Positions 1-8,513 of a DNA stretch of 64,000 nt are shown here, piece after piece (within the stretch, counting starts at the first letter, position 1; every line of letters starts with the position of its first letter). Source of the stretch: Sphingopyxis yananensis (GTDB taxonomy: Bacteria > Pseudomonadota > Alphaproteobacteria > Sphingomonadales > Sphingomonadaceae); NCBI RefSeq assembly GCF_020687785.1, contig NZ_JAJEWI010000005.1, positions 372,001-436,000 on the forward strand, written 5' to 3'. The notes beneath the pieces were generated by a model that ran no database searches, had not been told where the DNA came from, and saw only the letters and a program-made list of their open reading frames with translations. The position numbers and the translations under genes were made by a program.

Positions 1-756
1 AATTTCAAAACGGCCCGTGGGGTTGATGTGATAGACGGTGTTGGCTGTCAGCAATTCCGACGGCAGAACATCGGCAATGACGCTGAGCACATATTGGCGA
101 AGCTGGGTGTAGAGAGCCTCGTCCCCCTCGCCATTATGCCAATAATAGCCTGGGGCGTGCTGGGTGGACACAACAATCGCCGTCGCTTCGACAGGGCGTT
201 CATTGGCGTAGCGCAGCGTCACCTGACTTTTGGCGTCGGGTTCCAAGAAGGGAGCGATGCCAGCCTTGCGGTCCACGGCCATGCGTTCCAGAATCTTGTG
301 GCTGTAATCCAAGGTGGCGGGCATGAAATCGGGCGTTTCGTCCGATGCATAGCCGAACATAATGCCTTGATCGCCCGCGCCTTCGTCCTTGTCCGCTGTT
401 TCATCGACGCCTTGGGCGATATGGGCGGATTGAGCGTGGAGGTTATTTTCGAACTTGAAGCTTTGCCAGTGGAAGCCCGATTGTTCATAGCCGATTTCGC
501 GCACGGTGTTGCGGACCGTGGCTTCGATTTCTTCGAGCGCACCGGCCGCCCATTCGCCATTTTCAAAAATGCCCTTGCAGCGGATTTCGCCCGCCAGCAC
601 GACCAATTGGGTGGTGGTCATGGTTTCGCAAGCGACGCGGGCTTCGGGGTCTTTTGCCAAGAAAAGATCGACGATGCTGTCCGAAATTTGATCCGCAACC
701 TTGTCCGGATGGCCTTCGGATACGCTTTCGGAGGTGAAAAGAAAGCTATTGCGCAT
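1..756 (-). CDS. metK: S-adenosylmethionine synthetase (partial, 3' end outside window)
   Basis: The reverse strand encodes the N-terminal ~252 residues of methionine adenosyltransferase, which makes S-adenosylmethionine from ATP and methionine in the cytosol. The start MRNSFLFTSESVSEGHPDKV carries the family hallmark with the ATP-contacting His of GHPDK, followed by the GAGDQG loop and the DETPDFMPATL segment. The ATG at 754-756 is the only start that gives this N-terminus. The gene runs off the left edge, so the C-terminal third is not seen. It lies 64 bases downstream of lnt on the same strand, with a palindrome in that gap that may control it. No SAM riboswitch was recognised in the leader. 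Confidence 0.97.
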   Translation of the reverse strand, partial: MRNSFLFTSESVSEGHPDKVADQISDSIVDLFLAKDPEARVACETMTTTQLVVLAGEIRCKGIFENGEWAAGALEEIEATVRNTVREIGYEQSGFHWQSFKFENNLHAQSAHIAQGVDETADKDEGAGDQGIMFGYASDETPDFMPATLDYSHKILERMAVDRKAGIAPFLEPDAKSQVTLRYANERPVEATAIVVSTQHAPGYYWHNGEGDEALYTQLRQYVLSVIADVLPSELLTANTVYHINPTGRFEI

Positions 757-792
757 GGGAACCTTTACTGAACGAAACGAGCGACGGGTAGG

Positions 793-814
793 GATATAAA
801 GAATAGTTTATATC
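793..814. promoter_or_regulatory. 22-bp palindrome upstream of metK, candidate methionine-cycle repressor operator
   Basis: Perfect 8-base arms GATATAAA (793-800) and TTTATATC (807-814) flank the 6-base spacer GAATAG. The palindrome lies 37 bases upstream of the metK start and just downstream of the lnt stop. Its size and AT-rich form suit an ArsR-family dimer. From memory, SahR/SamR-type regulators of the SAM cycle in Proteobacteria use similar ATAAAG-type palindromes near metK, metH and ahcY; I could not check this. No such regulator gene is in the window. Confidence 0.5.
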
Positions 815-820
815 TTGTAA

Positions 821-2446
821 CTACCGCCGACGGAAGCGAATTGCAATGGCAGCGATGATCAACAGGCTGGCCCAAAGCAGGGGGAGGATGTTGCCCATGC
901 GTGCAAAGAGCGTGGGGGCATAGGCGGGCGGGACATGCGCGTCGATGCGTCCGGCGCGGTGCATGGGGACGGCGTGGAGGATATGACCGCTGGCATCGAT
1001 GATCGCGCTGATGCCCGTGGGGGTGGAGCGCAGAACCGGTAGGCCTTCTTCGATGGCGCGCAGACGGGCTTGGGCCAAATGTTGGGGCGGACCCCATGCA
1101 CCAAACCATGCATCATTGCTGGGGTTGAAGATAAATTCTGGGCGGTGGTCAGGGTCGGTGACTTGGCCGGAGAAGATGATTTCATAGCAAATTTGCAGGC
1201 CGATTTTGGCAAAGTTCGCGATGTCGATGGTGCGGGCACCGGGGCCTGCCCAAAAGTCGAGGTCGCCCGGCGCAAGGCGGGATAGGCCGAGCAGGGACAG
1301 GAGCGGACGCATGGGTAGATATTCGCCATAAGGCACCAGATGGGCTTTGTCATAGCGGGGGCCGAGGGTGCCATCGTCGTGCAATGTCATGACGGAATTG
1401 CGGGCACCGACGGCCTGACCATGTTGGTCAAATTCCAATTTTAGCGCACCCAGCAGCATGACGTCATGGGGATTCATTAGCGCGGTGAGGCGTTGGCGTG
1501 CGTCATCGGGCGAGCGGTCATAGAAATAATCTGGATAGCCGCGTTCGAGATAATCGGGAATTGCGGCCTCTGGCCATAAAATGAGGCGAGGGGGATTGTC
1601 GGTGGCGGCAGCGAAGGGGGTGGTGGGCTTGGGCGGCGTGAGGCGGGCCAATTTGCCGAAATTGGCGGCGGCATGATCGCCTTCCCATTTGTCGGCTTGA
1701 CCAATATTGGGTTGGACCAATGTAACGAGCGGGGTGGTCGCGCCGCCTTTTTTGCGAATCGCCGCATCGGCGGATTCCATGCCTTGGGTGATCAAGGCGC
1801 CGCCGGTGATGAGGGCGAGAAGGGCCGCCGTGATCGCGGCGGCTTTGTAGCGGCGGGCGGCGAGCCAGATCAGCGCCCCCGCAGCAAATATGACCAAGGC
1901 GCTGGTGCCATAGGTGCCGAGGAAGCGGGCGGGGGCGGCGGCATAAGGGACGGTGATGGCGCTGAGGGGGTTCCATGCAAAGCCGGTGAAAACCCAGCTT
2001 CGGAGCCATTCGCTGATGGTCCATGCACCCGCGAAGCCCAAGAGGGCGGGCAGGGTGAGGAGGCGAACTTTGGTGTTGGCAGGGCCAGCGATCAGCCAGC
2101 CGCCCAGCGCGGCGAGGGCGGGGTAGACCGCCAGATATAGTGCGAGCAGCAACACCGCCAACCAACCGAGCCATGCGGGCATGGCGGCTTGATAGGTGAA
2201 AGCTGTGGCGATCCAATTGAGGCCCAGCAGAAAATGGCCGACGCCAAAGGCCCAGCCAAGCGAGGCTGCACGGCGCCATTGGGGCGCGCGAAGGACCAGC
2301 AACATCCATGCGGCGAAGGTCGCCAGACTGAGCGGCCAGATATGCAGTGGTGCAAAACCGGTGGCCGAGATCAGGCCGAGAATCAGGGCAACAAGATGCG
2401 GACGGCGGTCCACATGATGAGCGAGGCGTTGAAAAAAGACGGTCAC
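821..2446 (-). CDS. lnt: Apolipoprotein N-acyltransferase
   Basis: This inner-membrane enzyme adds the third acyl chain to the N-terminal cysteine of lipoproteins. The 541-residue length fits the family. The N-terminal ~220 residues hold a bundle of hydrophobic helices, and the C-terminal part is a nitrilase-like domain. The catalytic triad is visible: Glu293 in LILWPEAAIPDY, Lys367 in YDKAHLVPYGEY and Cys420 in GLQICYEIIF, with a final hydrophobic helix near the C-terminus. The gene precedes metK on the same strand. Lipoproteins elsewhere in the window (28.7, 56.8 and 59.1 kb) would be substrates. Confidence 0.96.
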   Translation of the reverse strand: MTVFFQRLAHHVDRRPHLVALILGLISATGFAPLHIWPLSLATFAAWMLLVLRAPQWRRAASLGWAFGVGHFLLGLNWIATAFTYQAAMPAWLGWLAVLLLALYLAVYPALAALGGWLIAGPANTKVRLLTLPALLGFAGAWTISEWLRSWVFTGFAWNPLSAITVPYAAAPARFLGTYGTSALVIFAAGALIWLAARRYKAAAITAALLALITGGALITQGMESADAAIRKKGGATTPLVTLVQPNIGQADKWEGDHAAANFGKLARLTPPKPTTPFAAATDNPPRLILWPEAAIPDYLERGYPDYFYDRSPDDARQRLTALMNPHDVMLLGALKLEFDQHGQAVGARNSVMTLHDDGTLGPRYDKAHLVPYGEYLPMRPLLSLLGLSRLAPGDLDFWAGPGARTIDIANFAKIGLQICYEIIFSGQVTDPDHRPEFIFNPSNDAWFGAWGPPQHLAQARLRAIEEGLPVLRSTPTGISAIIDASGHILHAVPMHRAGRIDAHVPPAYAPTLFARMGNILPLLWASLLIIAAIAIRFRRR

Positions 2447-2637
2447 AACAGGCTTTCTATGGTGTTGCGGCGCGGGCGGGAAGATGGAATTTTATTTCGG
2501 GACGCGAAGAGGCGTGTGGGCCGTAGGAATTGATCAACGGGGAGTGGGGAAACCGCGCTGGCGCCTGTTGGCGGGGATGCTTCGCTGCGTTAAGGTCCTT
2601 GAGCGTGGCGCTATGGTCAGGGCGTGAGGAGGTGGGT

Positions 2638-2886
2638 GTGAGCCAATTTGATGATAAAGAACGCGCTGCGCTACTGGCGGTAAAGGGTGTTGGGCCGACG
2701 GTGATCGCGCGGTTGGAAGGCCTTGGTATCGCGGATTTGGCGACGCTGGCTGATCAAGATGGCGATGCCATATGTGCCATGGTGTCAGCGCAATTGGGCG
2801 CGACATGTTGGAAAAATAGCCCGCAGGCGCGCCGCGCGCTGGCGGCTGCCATTGATTGTGCCAAGGCGTATCGCATGTCCGAATAG
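2638..2886 (+). CDS. Small helix-hairpin-helix protein
   Basis: A protein of about 82 residues whose core LLAVKGVGPTVIARLEGLGI matches a helix-hairpin-helix (GVGP hairpin), a non-specific DNA-binding unit. The open frame extends upstream to 2530, but a GTG at 2638 preceded by GAGGAGG is the better start, because the extra N-terminal stretch has no protein-like character. It stands alone between lnt and the DUF2141 gene. Similar short proteins of unknown role are common in sphingomonads. The partner and function are not evident. Confidence 0.7.
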   Translation: MSQFDDKERAALLAVKGVGPTVIARLEGLGIADLATLADQDGDAICAMVSAQLGATCWKNSPQARRALAAAIDCAKAYRMSE

Positions 2887-2926
2887 CGCGCTGTGCCGTT
2901 GCTTTGCCAGTTGGTTCGGCTGCTGA

Positions 2927-3406
2927 TTAGAGCATGTAGCGCATTTTGATGCGTTGGCTTTGCGGACCATTGACGGCGAAGCTGGCGGCTGTGAATCGTG
3001 GTGGGCCCGTCGTGATGGTGGGGTTGCGCGAAAAGCCAAAACCTTCTTTGGGCAAGAAAATGGCTTTATCCATTTTATTATTGCTGTTTTCGTCATGCAC
3101 CACCGCGATGGCGTAATTGCCCGCGCGCGGGGCCGTGGCGGTGAAATGTTGGGCATCGGCGGCGCGGACGGCCATGCGGACGGAGTTAGCGTCTTTGCTG
3201 CAATCGGGAAAAGCGCGGGCGTTGCTGGTGAGGCAGACGAGGATTTGCCCACGCTGGCTGCGCAAATTGTCGATTTGGATGGTGATGACGTGATTAGAGG
3301 CCGGACTATTGCTGTCCGCCGCGTTGATAGCGGTGGGTATGGCTGAAATCGCCAAGGCCGAGATCAGTGCCGCATATCTTGTCCCAGAAACGAAAATATA
3401 GGCCAT
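2927..3406 (-). CDS. Secreted DUF2141-family protein
   Basis: A 159-residue protein with an N-terminal signal peptide (hydrophobic ALISALAISAIPTA core, likely cleavage after INA). The body has the DUF2141 pattern: a beta-rich domain beginning ITIQIDNLRSQRGQILVCL, then YAIAVVHDENSNNKMD and the ending GFGFSRNP. The family is exported and its role is unknown. In sphingomonads it often lies near carotenoid or membrane genes. Its start lies inside the upstream desaturase gene, a 101-base same-strand overlap, because only the upstream ATG supplies a complete signal peptide. Confidence 0.82.
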   Translation of the reverse strand: MAYIFVSGTRYAALISALAISAIPTAINAADSNSPASNHVITIQIDNLRSQRGQILVCLTSNARAFPDCSKDANSVRMAVRAADAQHFTATAPRAGNYAIAVVHDENSNNKMDKAIFLPKEGFGFSRNPTITTGPPRFTAASFAVNGPQSQRIKMRYML

Positions 3407-4052
3407 AATTTCCTCGGTAAGCGGTGTGATGTTTTTGATGGTGTGTGGCTGTTATCAGCCAGCGCCCTGCTGGACCATGAACGAGCCAGCGGGGGAACAT
3501 CTCCCAGCCCATATGATTGCCAACGCCCATCACCGTCATAATGGTGAGGACGAGGCCGAGCACCCCGACGTGAATGGGGATGAAGAACACCAAGGCGGGG
3601 ATGACGAAAGCGCCGGTTAGCGCCTCTGTCCAATGGAAGCTCATCGCGGCCCATGCGGTGGGCGGGCGGCTGTCGTGATGGACGGCATGGAAGATTTTGA
3701 AGATTTTGGGCGCATGCATCCAGCGGTGCGTCCAGTAGAACCATGTGTCGTGGATGGCGAGATAGGTGGCTAAGCTGATGGGGAGATACCAGAGCGGCAT
3801 GGCGTGGATATCGGTGTAAATCTGGGTCCAGCCATGATGTTGCCAGCCCCATGCGACGACGCCTGCGGGCGCAGCATAGATGAGCGCGCTGGCGAGGCTC
3901 CAGAGGATTTCGCGGCGGATTTGCTGGGTTTGCTGAGAATAAAGGCCAGGGAAGCGGATGCGGGTGGCGAAGGCGAAGCCGCCGCTGGTGATGAGATAGC
4001 GTAGCGCGACGATCATGCTCATGCCGATAACCGAGAAAAGAAGCGCGTCCAT
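3306..4052 (-). CDS. Sterol desaturase / fatty acid hydroxylase family membrane enzyme, candidate carotenoid ring hydroxylase
   Basis: A 248-residue integral membrane di-iron oxygenase of the fatty acid hydroxylase superfamily. The three histidine clusters are visible: HDTWFYWTHRWMH, HAVHHDS and THHQKHH, between hydrophobic helices. The start chosen is the ATG at 4050-4052 (MDALLFSVIGM), because upstream codons are not protein-like. The gene diverges from crtY with only 45 bases between starts, so it may share regulation and hydroxylate a carotenoid ring (CrtZ- or 2,2'-hydroxylase-like role). It is longer than typical CrtZ (about 160-180 residues), so the exact substrate is inference. Confidence 0.78.
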   Translation of the reverse strand: MDALLFSVIGMSMIVALRYLITSGGFAFATRIRFPGLYSQQTQQIRREILWSLASALIYAAPAGVVAWGWQHHGWTQIYTDIHAMPLWYLPISLATYLAIHDTWFYWTHRWMHAPKIFKIFHAVHHDSRPPTAWAAMSFHWTEALTGAFVIPALVFFIPIHVGVLGLVLTIMTVMGVGNHMGWEMFPRWLVHGPAGRWLITATHHQKHHTAYRGNYGLYFRFWDKICGTDLGLGDFSHTHRYQRGGQQ

Positions 4053-4097
4053 GAAACAGCGATAGCGCCAATGCAGCGGGGCCGCTAGGCTTTGGGA

Positions 4098-5270
4098 ATG
4101 AGTGGCCAAATAAATGCGACATGTGACATTGCCATTGTGGGCGGCGGATTGGCGGGCGGATTGGCGGCGCTGGTCCTGCGGCAGCAGCGGCCAAATTGGG
4201 ATGTGCGCTTGATTGAGCCGATGGCCATAGGCGGCAATCATATTTGGTCATTTTTTGATGGGGATATTTCGGACGCTGGGCGCGCCTTGGTGCAGCCGCT
4301 GACCGATTATCGCTGGGACAGCTATGATGTGCGCTTTCCCGCTTATCAACGCCATATCGACATGGCCTATAATAGCATGAGTGGGGAAAGTTTGAGTGCG
4401 GCGGTGTTGGCGGCGCTGGGCGATGACGGCTTGGTGGCGCAAGGCGCGCGCGAGCTGAGCGCGCAGGCGGTGGTGCTGGAGGATGACAGCCGCTTGACGG
4501 CGCGGCATGTGGTGGATGCGCGGGGATTTGGGCCGTTGGATAGGCTGGATTGCGGCTGGCAGAAATTTGTCGGGCAGGCGCTGACCATTGAGGGCGGGCA
4601 CGGCATGACCGCGCCGACCGTGATGGATGTGACGGTGGCGCAGGTGGATGGATATCGCTTTGTTTACTGCCTGCCTTTTGATGATGAGACGGTGTTTGTG
4701 GAGGATACCTATTATAGCGATGACGCGGGCTTGGATGTGATGGCGGTTAGCGCGCGCATTGCGGATTATGCCAGCGCCAAGGGGTGGTCGGTGCGCGAGA
4801 TCGCGCGGACCGAAACGGGCGTGTTGCCGGTGGTGATGGCGGGGGATTTTGACGCGCTGTGGCCTGAGGCGGATGATGTGGCGCGCATTGGGGTGCGCGG
4901 CGGGATGTTTCATGCAACCACCGGTTATTCTTTGCCTTTTGCGGTGGCGGAGGCTTTGGCTTTGCCGGACATGATCGAGCGGGCCGACAATGGCGGGCCG
5001 AGCCTTGGCGTACAGATGCGGGCACGGGCGAAGGCGCATTGGGGGCGGCAAGCCTATTATCGCTTGTTGTCGACCATGTTGTTTCGCGCGGCCCAGCCGG
5101 ACCAGCGTTATGTAATTTTTCAGCGATTTTACCGATTGTCGCCGCAGTTGGTGGCGCGATTTTATGCGGGGGCGTCGACGATCAGGGATCGGCTGCGCAT
5201 TTTGATTGGGAAGCCGCCTGTGCCAATTGGGCGCGCCATTTCTACCATTAAGGATTTCCGATGGATATGA
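4098..5270 (+). CDS. crtY: Lycopene beta-cyclase
   Basis: A 390-residue flavoprotein that cyclises the ends of lycopene to give beta-carotene. The N-terminal dinucleotide fold is CDIAIVGGGLAGGLAALVL, followed by the GGNHIWSFF motif and the FVEDTYYSD segment typical of bacterial CrtY. An ATG at 4098 is preferred over an in-frame TTG six bases earlier. The stop overlaps the start of crtI, so the two are translationally coupled. The gene is divergent from the hydroxylase at 3306-4052. Confidence 0.95.
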   Translation: MSGQINATCDIAIVGGGLAGGLAALVLRQQRPNWDVRLIEPMAIGGNHIWSFFDGDISDAGRALVQPLTDYRWDSYDVRFPAYQRHIDMAYNSMSGESLSAAVLAALGDDGLVAQGARELSAQAVVLEDDSRLTARHVVDARGFGPLDRLDCGWQKFVGQALTIEGGHGMTAPTVMDVTVAQVDGYRFVYCLPFDDETVFVEDTYYSDDAGLDVMAVSARIADYASAKGWSVREIARTETGVLPVVMAGDFDALWPEADDVARIGVRGGMFHATTGYSLPFAVAEALALPDMIERADNGGPSLGVQMRARAKAHWGRQAYYRLLSTMLFRAAQPDQRYVIFQRFYRLSPQLVARFYAGASTIRDRLRILIGKPPVPIGRAISTIKDFRWI

Positions 5271-6757
5271 CGAACAAAGCGCCAAAATCTGCGATTGTGA
5301 TTGGGGCGGGCTTTGGCGGATTGGCACTGGCCATTAGGCTGCAATCGGCTGGTGTGGCGACGACGATTATCGAGGCCCGCGATAAGGCGGGCGGGCGCGG
5401 TTATCATTGGGTGAAAGATGGTTTCACCTTTGATGCGGGGCCGACGGTGGTGACCGATCCGCCATGTTTGGATGAATTATGGGCGCTGAGCGGGCAGAGC
5501 ATATCGACGGACGTGGATTTGATTCCGGTGTCGCCATTTTATCGGTTGAATTGGCCGGATGGGTCACAATTTGATTATGGCAATGATGAAGCGGAACTGC
5601 GGGCGGAAATTGCCAAGCTGAACCCCGATGATGTGGCGGGATATGAACGGTTTTTGGACTATTCGCGCGGCGTTTATGAAGAAGGCTATGTAAAGCTGGG
5701 GTCGGCGGCGTTTTTGGATTTTTCGTCCATGATAAAGGCGGCGCCGTCTTTGATGAAATATCAGGCGTGGCGCAGTGTTTATGGCGTGGTGGCGAGCTAT
5801 GTGAAGGATGAGCGGCTGCGGCAGGCTTTGTCGTTCCATACCTTGTTGGTGGGCGGCAATCCGATGACCACCAGCAGCATTTATGCGCTGATTCATACGA
5901 TTGAAAAAGACGGCGGCGTTTGGTTTGCGCGGGGCGGGACCAATGCGCTGGTGAGTGGCATGATGGCCTTGTTTGAACGGCTGGGTGGGACAATCCGGCT
6001 GGGCGATGCGGTGAGCCAAATTTTGACCGAAGGCGACCGCGCGGTGGGGGTGCGGTCGGTGTCGGGTTGGACAGGCCATGCCGACCAAATCGCCTGCAAC
6101 GCAGATGTCATGCATAGTTATAAGGATTTGCTGAGCGGCCATGCGCGGGGCGCGAGCCGTGCCAAAGCGCTGGCGAAGAAGCGATGGTCGCCGTCCTTAT
6201 TTGTGGTGCATTTTGGGGTGGAGGGGGAATATCCCGATATTGCGCATCACAGCATTATTTTTGGCCCGCGCTATCAAGGCCTGCTGGCCGATATTTATAA
6301 CAATGGGCGGGTGCCGGAGGATTTCTCGCTCTATCTACATCATCCCAGTGCGACGGATAAGAGCGTGGCACCGGAGGGGCATTCGACATTTTATGCGCTG
6401 GCACCGGTCGCGCATTTGGGCAAAGCCAATGTCGATTGGGACGGGGATTTTGGTCGACAATTTGCCGACAGCATTTTGGAAGAGGTGGAGCGGCGCGTGG
6501 CCCCCGATTTGCGTAGCCGGATTAAGACAAGATTCCATTATACACCCGCCGATTTTGGGCGGGACTTGAGCGCGCACTTGGGCAGTGCGTTTAGCCTTGA
6601 GCCTTTGTTGTGGCAGTCGGCCTATTTTCGCACGCACAACCGCGATGATCTTGTCCGGAATCTTTATTTTGTGGGGGCGGGGACGCATCCGGGGGCAGGA
6701 ATTCCGGGGGTGGTGGGGAGCGCCAAGGCGACAGCGGCGTTGATGTTGGCGCAATGA
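5261..6757 (+). CDS. crtI: Phytoene desaturase
   Basis: A 498-residue FAD enzyme that converts phytoene to lycopene in four desaturations. The N-terminal FAD fold is AIVIGAGFGGLALAIRL, followed by GGRGYHWVKDGFTFDAGPT. The C-terminal carotenoid desaturase signature is NLYFVGAGTHPGAGIPGVVG. Two in-frame ATGs (5261 and 5267) are possible; the second gives an ATGA overlap with the crtY stop. The next gene in this pathway, crtB, is 0.8 kb downstream beyond a LOG-family gene. A hairpin with a T-run follows crtI. Confidence 0.96.
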   Translation: MDMTNKAPKSAIVIGAGFGGLALAIRLQSAGVATTIIEARDKAGGRGYHWVKDGFTFDAGPTVVTDPPCLDELWALSGQSISTDVDLIPVSPFYRLNWPDGSQFDYGNDEAELRAEIAKLNPDDVAGYERFLDYSRGVYEEGYVKLGSAAFLDFSSMIKAAPSLMKYQAWRSVYGVVASYVKDERLRQALSFHTLLVGGNPMTTSSIYALIHTIEKDGGVWFARGGTNALVSGMMALFERLGGTIRLGDAVSQILTEGDRAVGVRSVSGWTGHADQIACNADVMHSYKDLLSGHARGASRAKALAKKRWSPSLFVVHFGVEGEYPDIAHHSIIFGPRYQGLLADIYNNGRVPEDFSLYLHHPSATDKSVAPEGHSTFYALAPVAHLGKANVDWDGDFGRQFADSILEEVERRVAPDLRSRIKTRFHYTPADFGRDLSAHLGSAFSLEPLLWQSAYFRTHNRDDLVRNLYFVGAGTHPGAGIPGVVGSAKATAALMLAQ

Positions 6758-6837
6758 AGCGGTTGGACAGATGGACGAGAAGATATTACCGCACTGCTCA
6801 TCGCGACAGGGAGGGGCGGCGATATTGCCTGTGATCG

Positions 6838-6862
6838 GGAACCGTCGATGCTTAGCATCGTT
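6838..6862 (+). promoter_or_regulatory. EcfG-type general stress promoter for the LOG-family gene
   Basis: GGAAC at 6838-6842, a 16-base spacer and CGTT at 6859-6862 exactly match the alphaproteobacterial EcfG (general stress sigma) consensus GGAAC-N16/17-CGTT. Transcription would begin around 6869, some 25 bases before the ATG at 6894. The spacer coincides with the stem of a small hairpin. The sequence match is direct; use by EcfG is inferred. Confidence 0.65.
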
Positions 6863-6865
6863 TTT
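6846..6865 (+). terminator. Short hairpin with T-run after crtI
   Basis: CGATGC (6846-6851), loop TTA, GCATCG (6855-6860), then five T residues. It has the form of a weak rho-independent terminator for crtY-crtI, about 90 bases after the crtI stop. The same bases make up the spacer and -10 of the EcfG promoter, so the palindrome may instead be coincidental or serve both roles. Confidence 0.45.
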
Positions 6866-6893
6866 GGTCCCGAATTGAAGTGATGATGGATAT

Positions 6894-7481
6894 ATGACGT
6901 TGAAACGAATTGCCGTTTATTGCGGCTCTGCCACCCCTGAAGACCCAATTTATGTGGAAACGGCCCAGTTGGTGGGACGCACGCTGGCCCAGCGGGGTAT
7001 TGGCGTGGTCTATGGCGGTGGGCGCACCGGTTTGATGGGCGCTGTCGCCGACGCGGCCCTGGATGCGGGCGGCGAAGTCATTGGGGTGATTCCCGATGCC
7101 TTGGTTGGTACCGAAGTGGCGCATCGTGGTTGCAGCGAATTGCACCAAGTGAGCGGGATGCACGAACGCAAAAAAATGTTCACCGACTTGTCGGATGGTT
7201 TTGTCACCATTCCGGGCGGTGTGGGCACGATGGACGAATTGTGGGAAGCGATTAGCTGGGCGCAATTGGGATATCATCGTAAACCCGTTGGCCTGTTGAA
7301 TGCCGCCGGATTTTACAATGATTTGATCGCCTTTAATCAGCATATGATTGATGTTGGCTTTATTCGGCCAGCCCATGCGAGCATCATGGTGGTGGATGCT
7401 GGGATTGAAGGCTTGATCGACAAAATGGAAGCTTATGTTCCGCATACGCCGATTTTTGCGATGAAAGCCGATGATTTATGA
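6894..7481 (+). CDS. LOG family protein (TIGR00730 type, nucleotide 5'-monophosphate phosphoribohydrolase-like)
   Basis: A 195-residue protein of the Lonely-Guy family, formerly annotated lysine decarboxylase. It starts IAVYCGSATPEDPIY and carries the diagnostic PGGVGTMDELWEAISWAQLG motif with the catalytic Glu, and the YGGGRTGLMG loop. Relatives release the base from cytokinin or other nucleoside monophosphates; the bacterial physiological substrate is uncertain. It sits between crtI and crtB but has its own EcfG-type promoter, which suggests stress induction. Confidence 0.9.
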   Translation: MTLKRIAVYCGSATPEDPIYVETAQLVGRTLAQRGIGVVYGGGRTGLMGAVADAALDAGGEVIGVIPDALVGTEVAHRGCSELHQVSGMHERKKMFTDLSDGFVTIPGGVGTMDELWEAISWAQLGYHRKPVGLLNAAGFYNDLIAFNQHMIDVGFIRPAHASIMVVDAGIEGLIDKMEAYVPHTPIFAMKADDL

Positions 7482-7529
7482 TTTTGGGCGCGGCCTAATA
7501 TAGGCTTAAGATAGATAGGGGCGGCAAAG

Positions 7530-8513
7530 GTGACGGGGAGCGTGGGAGCAAAGCATGAGGCCGCACGAGTGGCGGCCACCTATGACGCGGCCATGCTGCA
7601 CCGCTTTGCCCAAGATTCTATTGCGCGGGGCAGCAAGAGCTTTGCGTTGGCGAGCCAATTATTCGATGCTGAAACCCGCGATCGGGTGTGGTTGCTTTAT
7701 GCATGGTGCCGCGCCGCTGATGATATGACCGATGGGCAGGATCATGGCGGTACCATGAGCCAAGGCCATGATGCGGCGGCAGCGGTGGTGCAGATCCGCG
7801 CGCTGACCGATGCGGTGTATCGGGGCGAGGTGACGGGCGAGCCAGCCTTTGATGCGCTGGGCTTGTTGCTGAATGACGTGGATATACCGCGCCATATTAT
7901 AGACGATATTATCGATGGTTTCGCGCTGGATGCCGCAGAATGGCGGCCTCGCAGCGAGCAGGATATGCTGAAATATTGCTATCATGTCGCGGGCGCGGTG
8001 GGCGTGGCGATGGCGTTGGTGATGGGCATTGACCCAGACGACCAACGAACGTTGGACCGTGCCAGTGATTTGGGCTTGGCGTTTCAATTGGCCAATATTG
8101 CGCGGGATGTCGCCGAGGATGCGGCAGCGGACCGCTGTTATTTGCCGGTTGAATGGTTGGTCGAAATGGATATTCCGCCCGGACAGCATATGCATCCAGC
8201 CTTTCGCCCGCGTTTGGCGGTGATGGGCAAATGGTTGGCCGAGATGGCCGAGGAATATGAGGCGTCGGCCCGTTGGGGCGCGCGAAAATTGCCGCCGCGC
8301 TCGCGCTGGGCTGTGTTGGCGGCGGCCGGAATTTATGGCGATATTGCCCGCGAAGTGCGTCGGCGTGGGCAAGGCGCATGGGACCACCGTGCGTCGACGA
8401 CCAAGATGGCAAAGCTGGGTTGGATCGCCAAAGCCGGATGGTCGGTGCTGCGACGGCCACCGCAGCGGCGGATTAGCCGCGATGGATTGTGGACGCGGGC
8501 GACCGATTTATGA
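7530..8513 (+). CDS. crtB: Phytoene synthase
   Basis: A 327-residue member of the squalene/phytoene synthase family, which condenses two geranylgeranyl diphosphates to phytoene, the first committed carotenoid step. The Asp-rich motifs are visible: WCRAADDMTDGQD in the first third and LANIARDVAEDAAADRCYLP in the middle. The start is GTG at 7530 after a purine-rich stretch; a second in-frame GTG at 7542 cannot be excluded. The stop overlaps pnuC by ATGA. No crtE is in the window, so the substrate must come from an isoprenoid synthase encoded elsewhere. Confidence 0.93.
   Translation: MTGSVGAKHEAARVAATYDAAMLHRFAQDSIARGSKSFALASQLFDAETRDRVWLLYAWCRAADDMTDGQDHGGTMSQGHDAAAAVVQIRALTDAVYRGEVTGEPAFDALGLLLNDVDIPRHIIDDIIDGFALDAAEWRPRSEQDMLKYCYHVAGAVGVAMALVMGIDPDDQRTLDRASDLGLAFQLANIARDVAEDAAADRCYLPVEWLVEMDIPPGQHMHPAFRPRLAVMGKWLAEMAEEYEASARWGARKLPPRSRWAVLAAAGIYGDIAREVRRRGQGAWDHRASTTKMAKLGWIAKAGWSVLRRPPQRRISRDGLWTRATDL

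Noticed and set aside
28..771. Long rightward open frame over metK
   Set aside because: It is the antisense shadow of metK. The reverse strand gives a textbook MetK N-terminus, while this frame has no family and no ribosome site.
757..820. SAM riboswitch in the metK leader
   Set aside because: The 64-base gap is too short and shows a DNA palindrome, not a pseudoknot pattern of SAM-II or SAM/SAH riboswitches.
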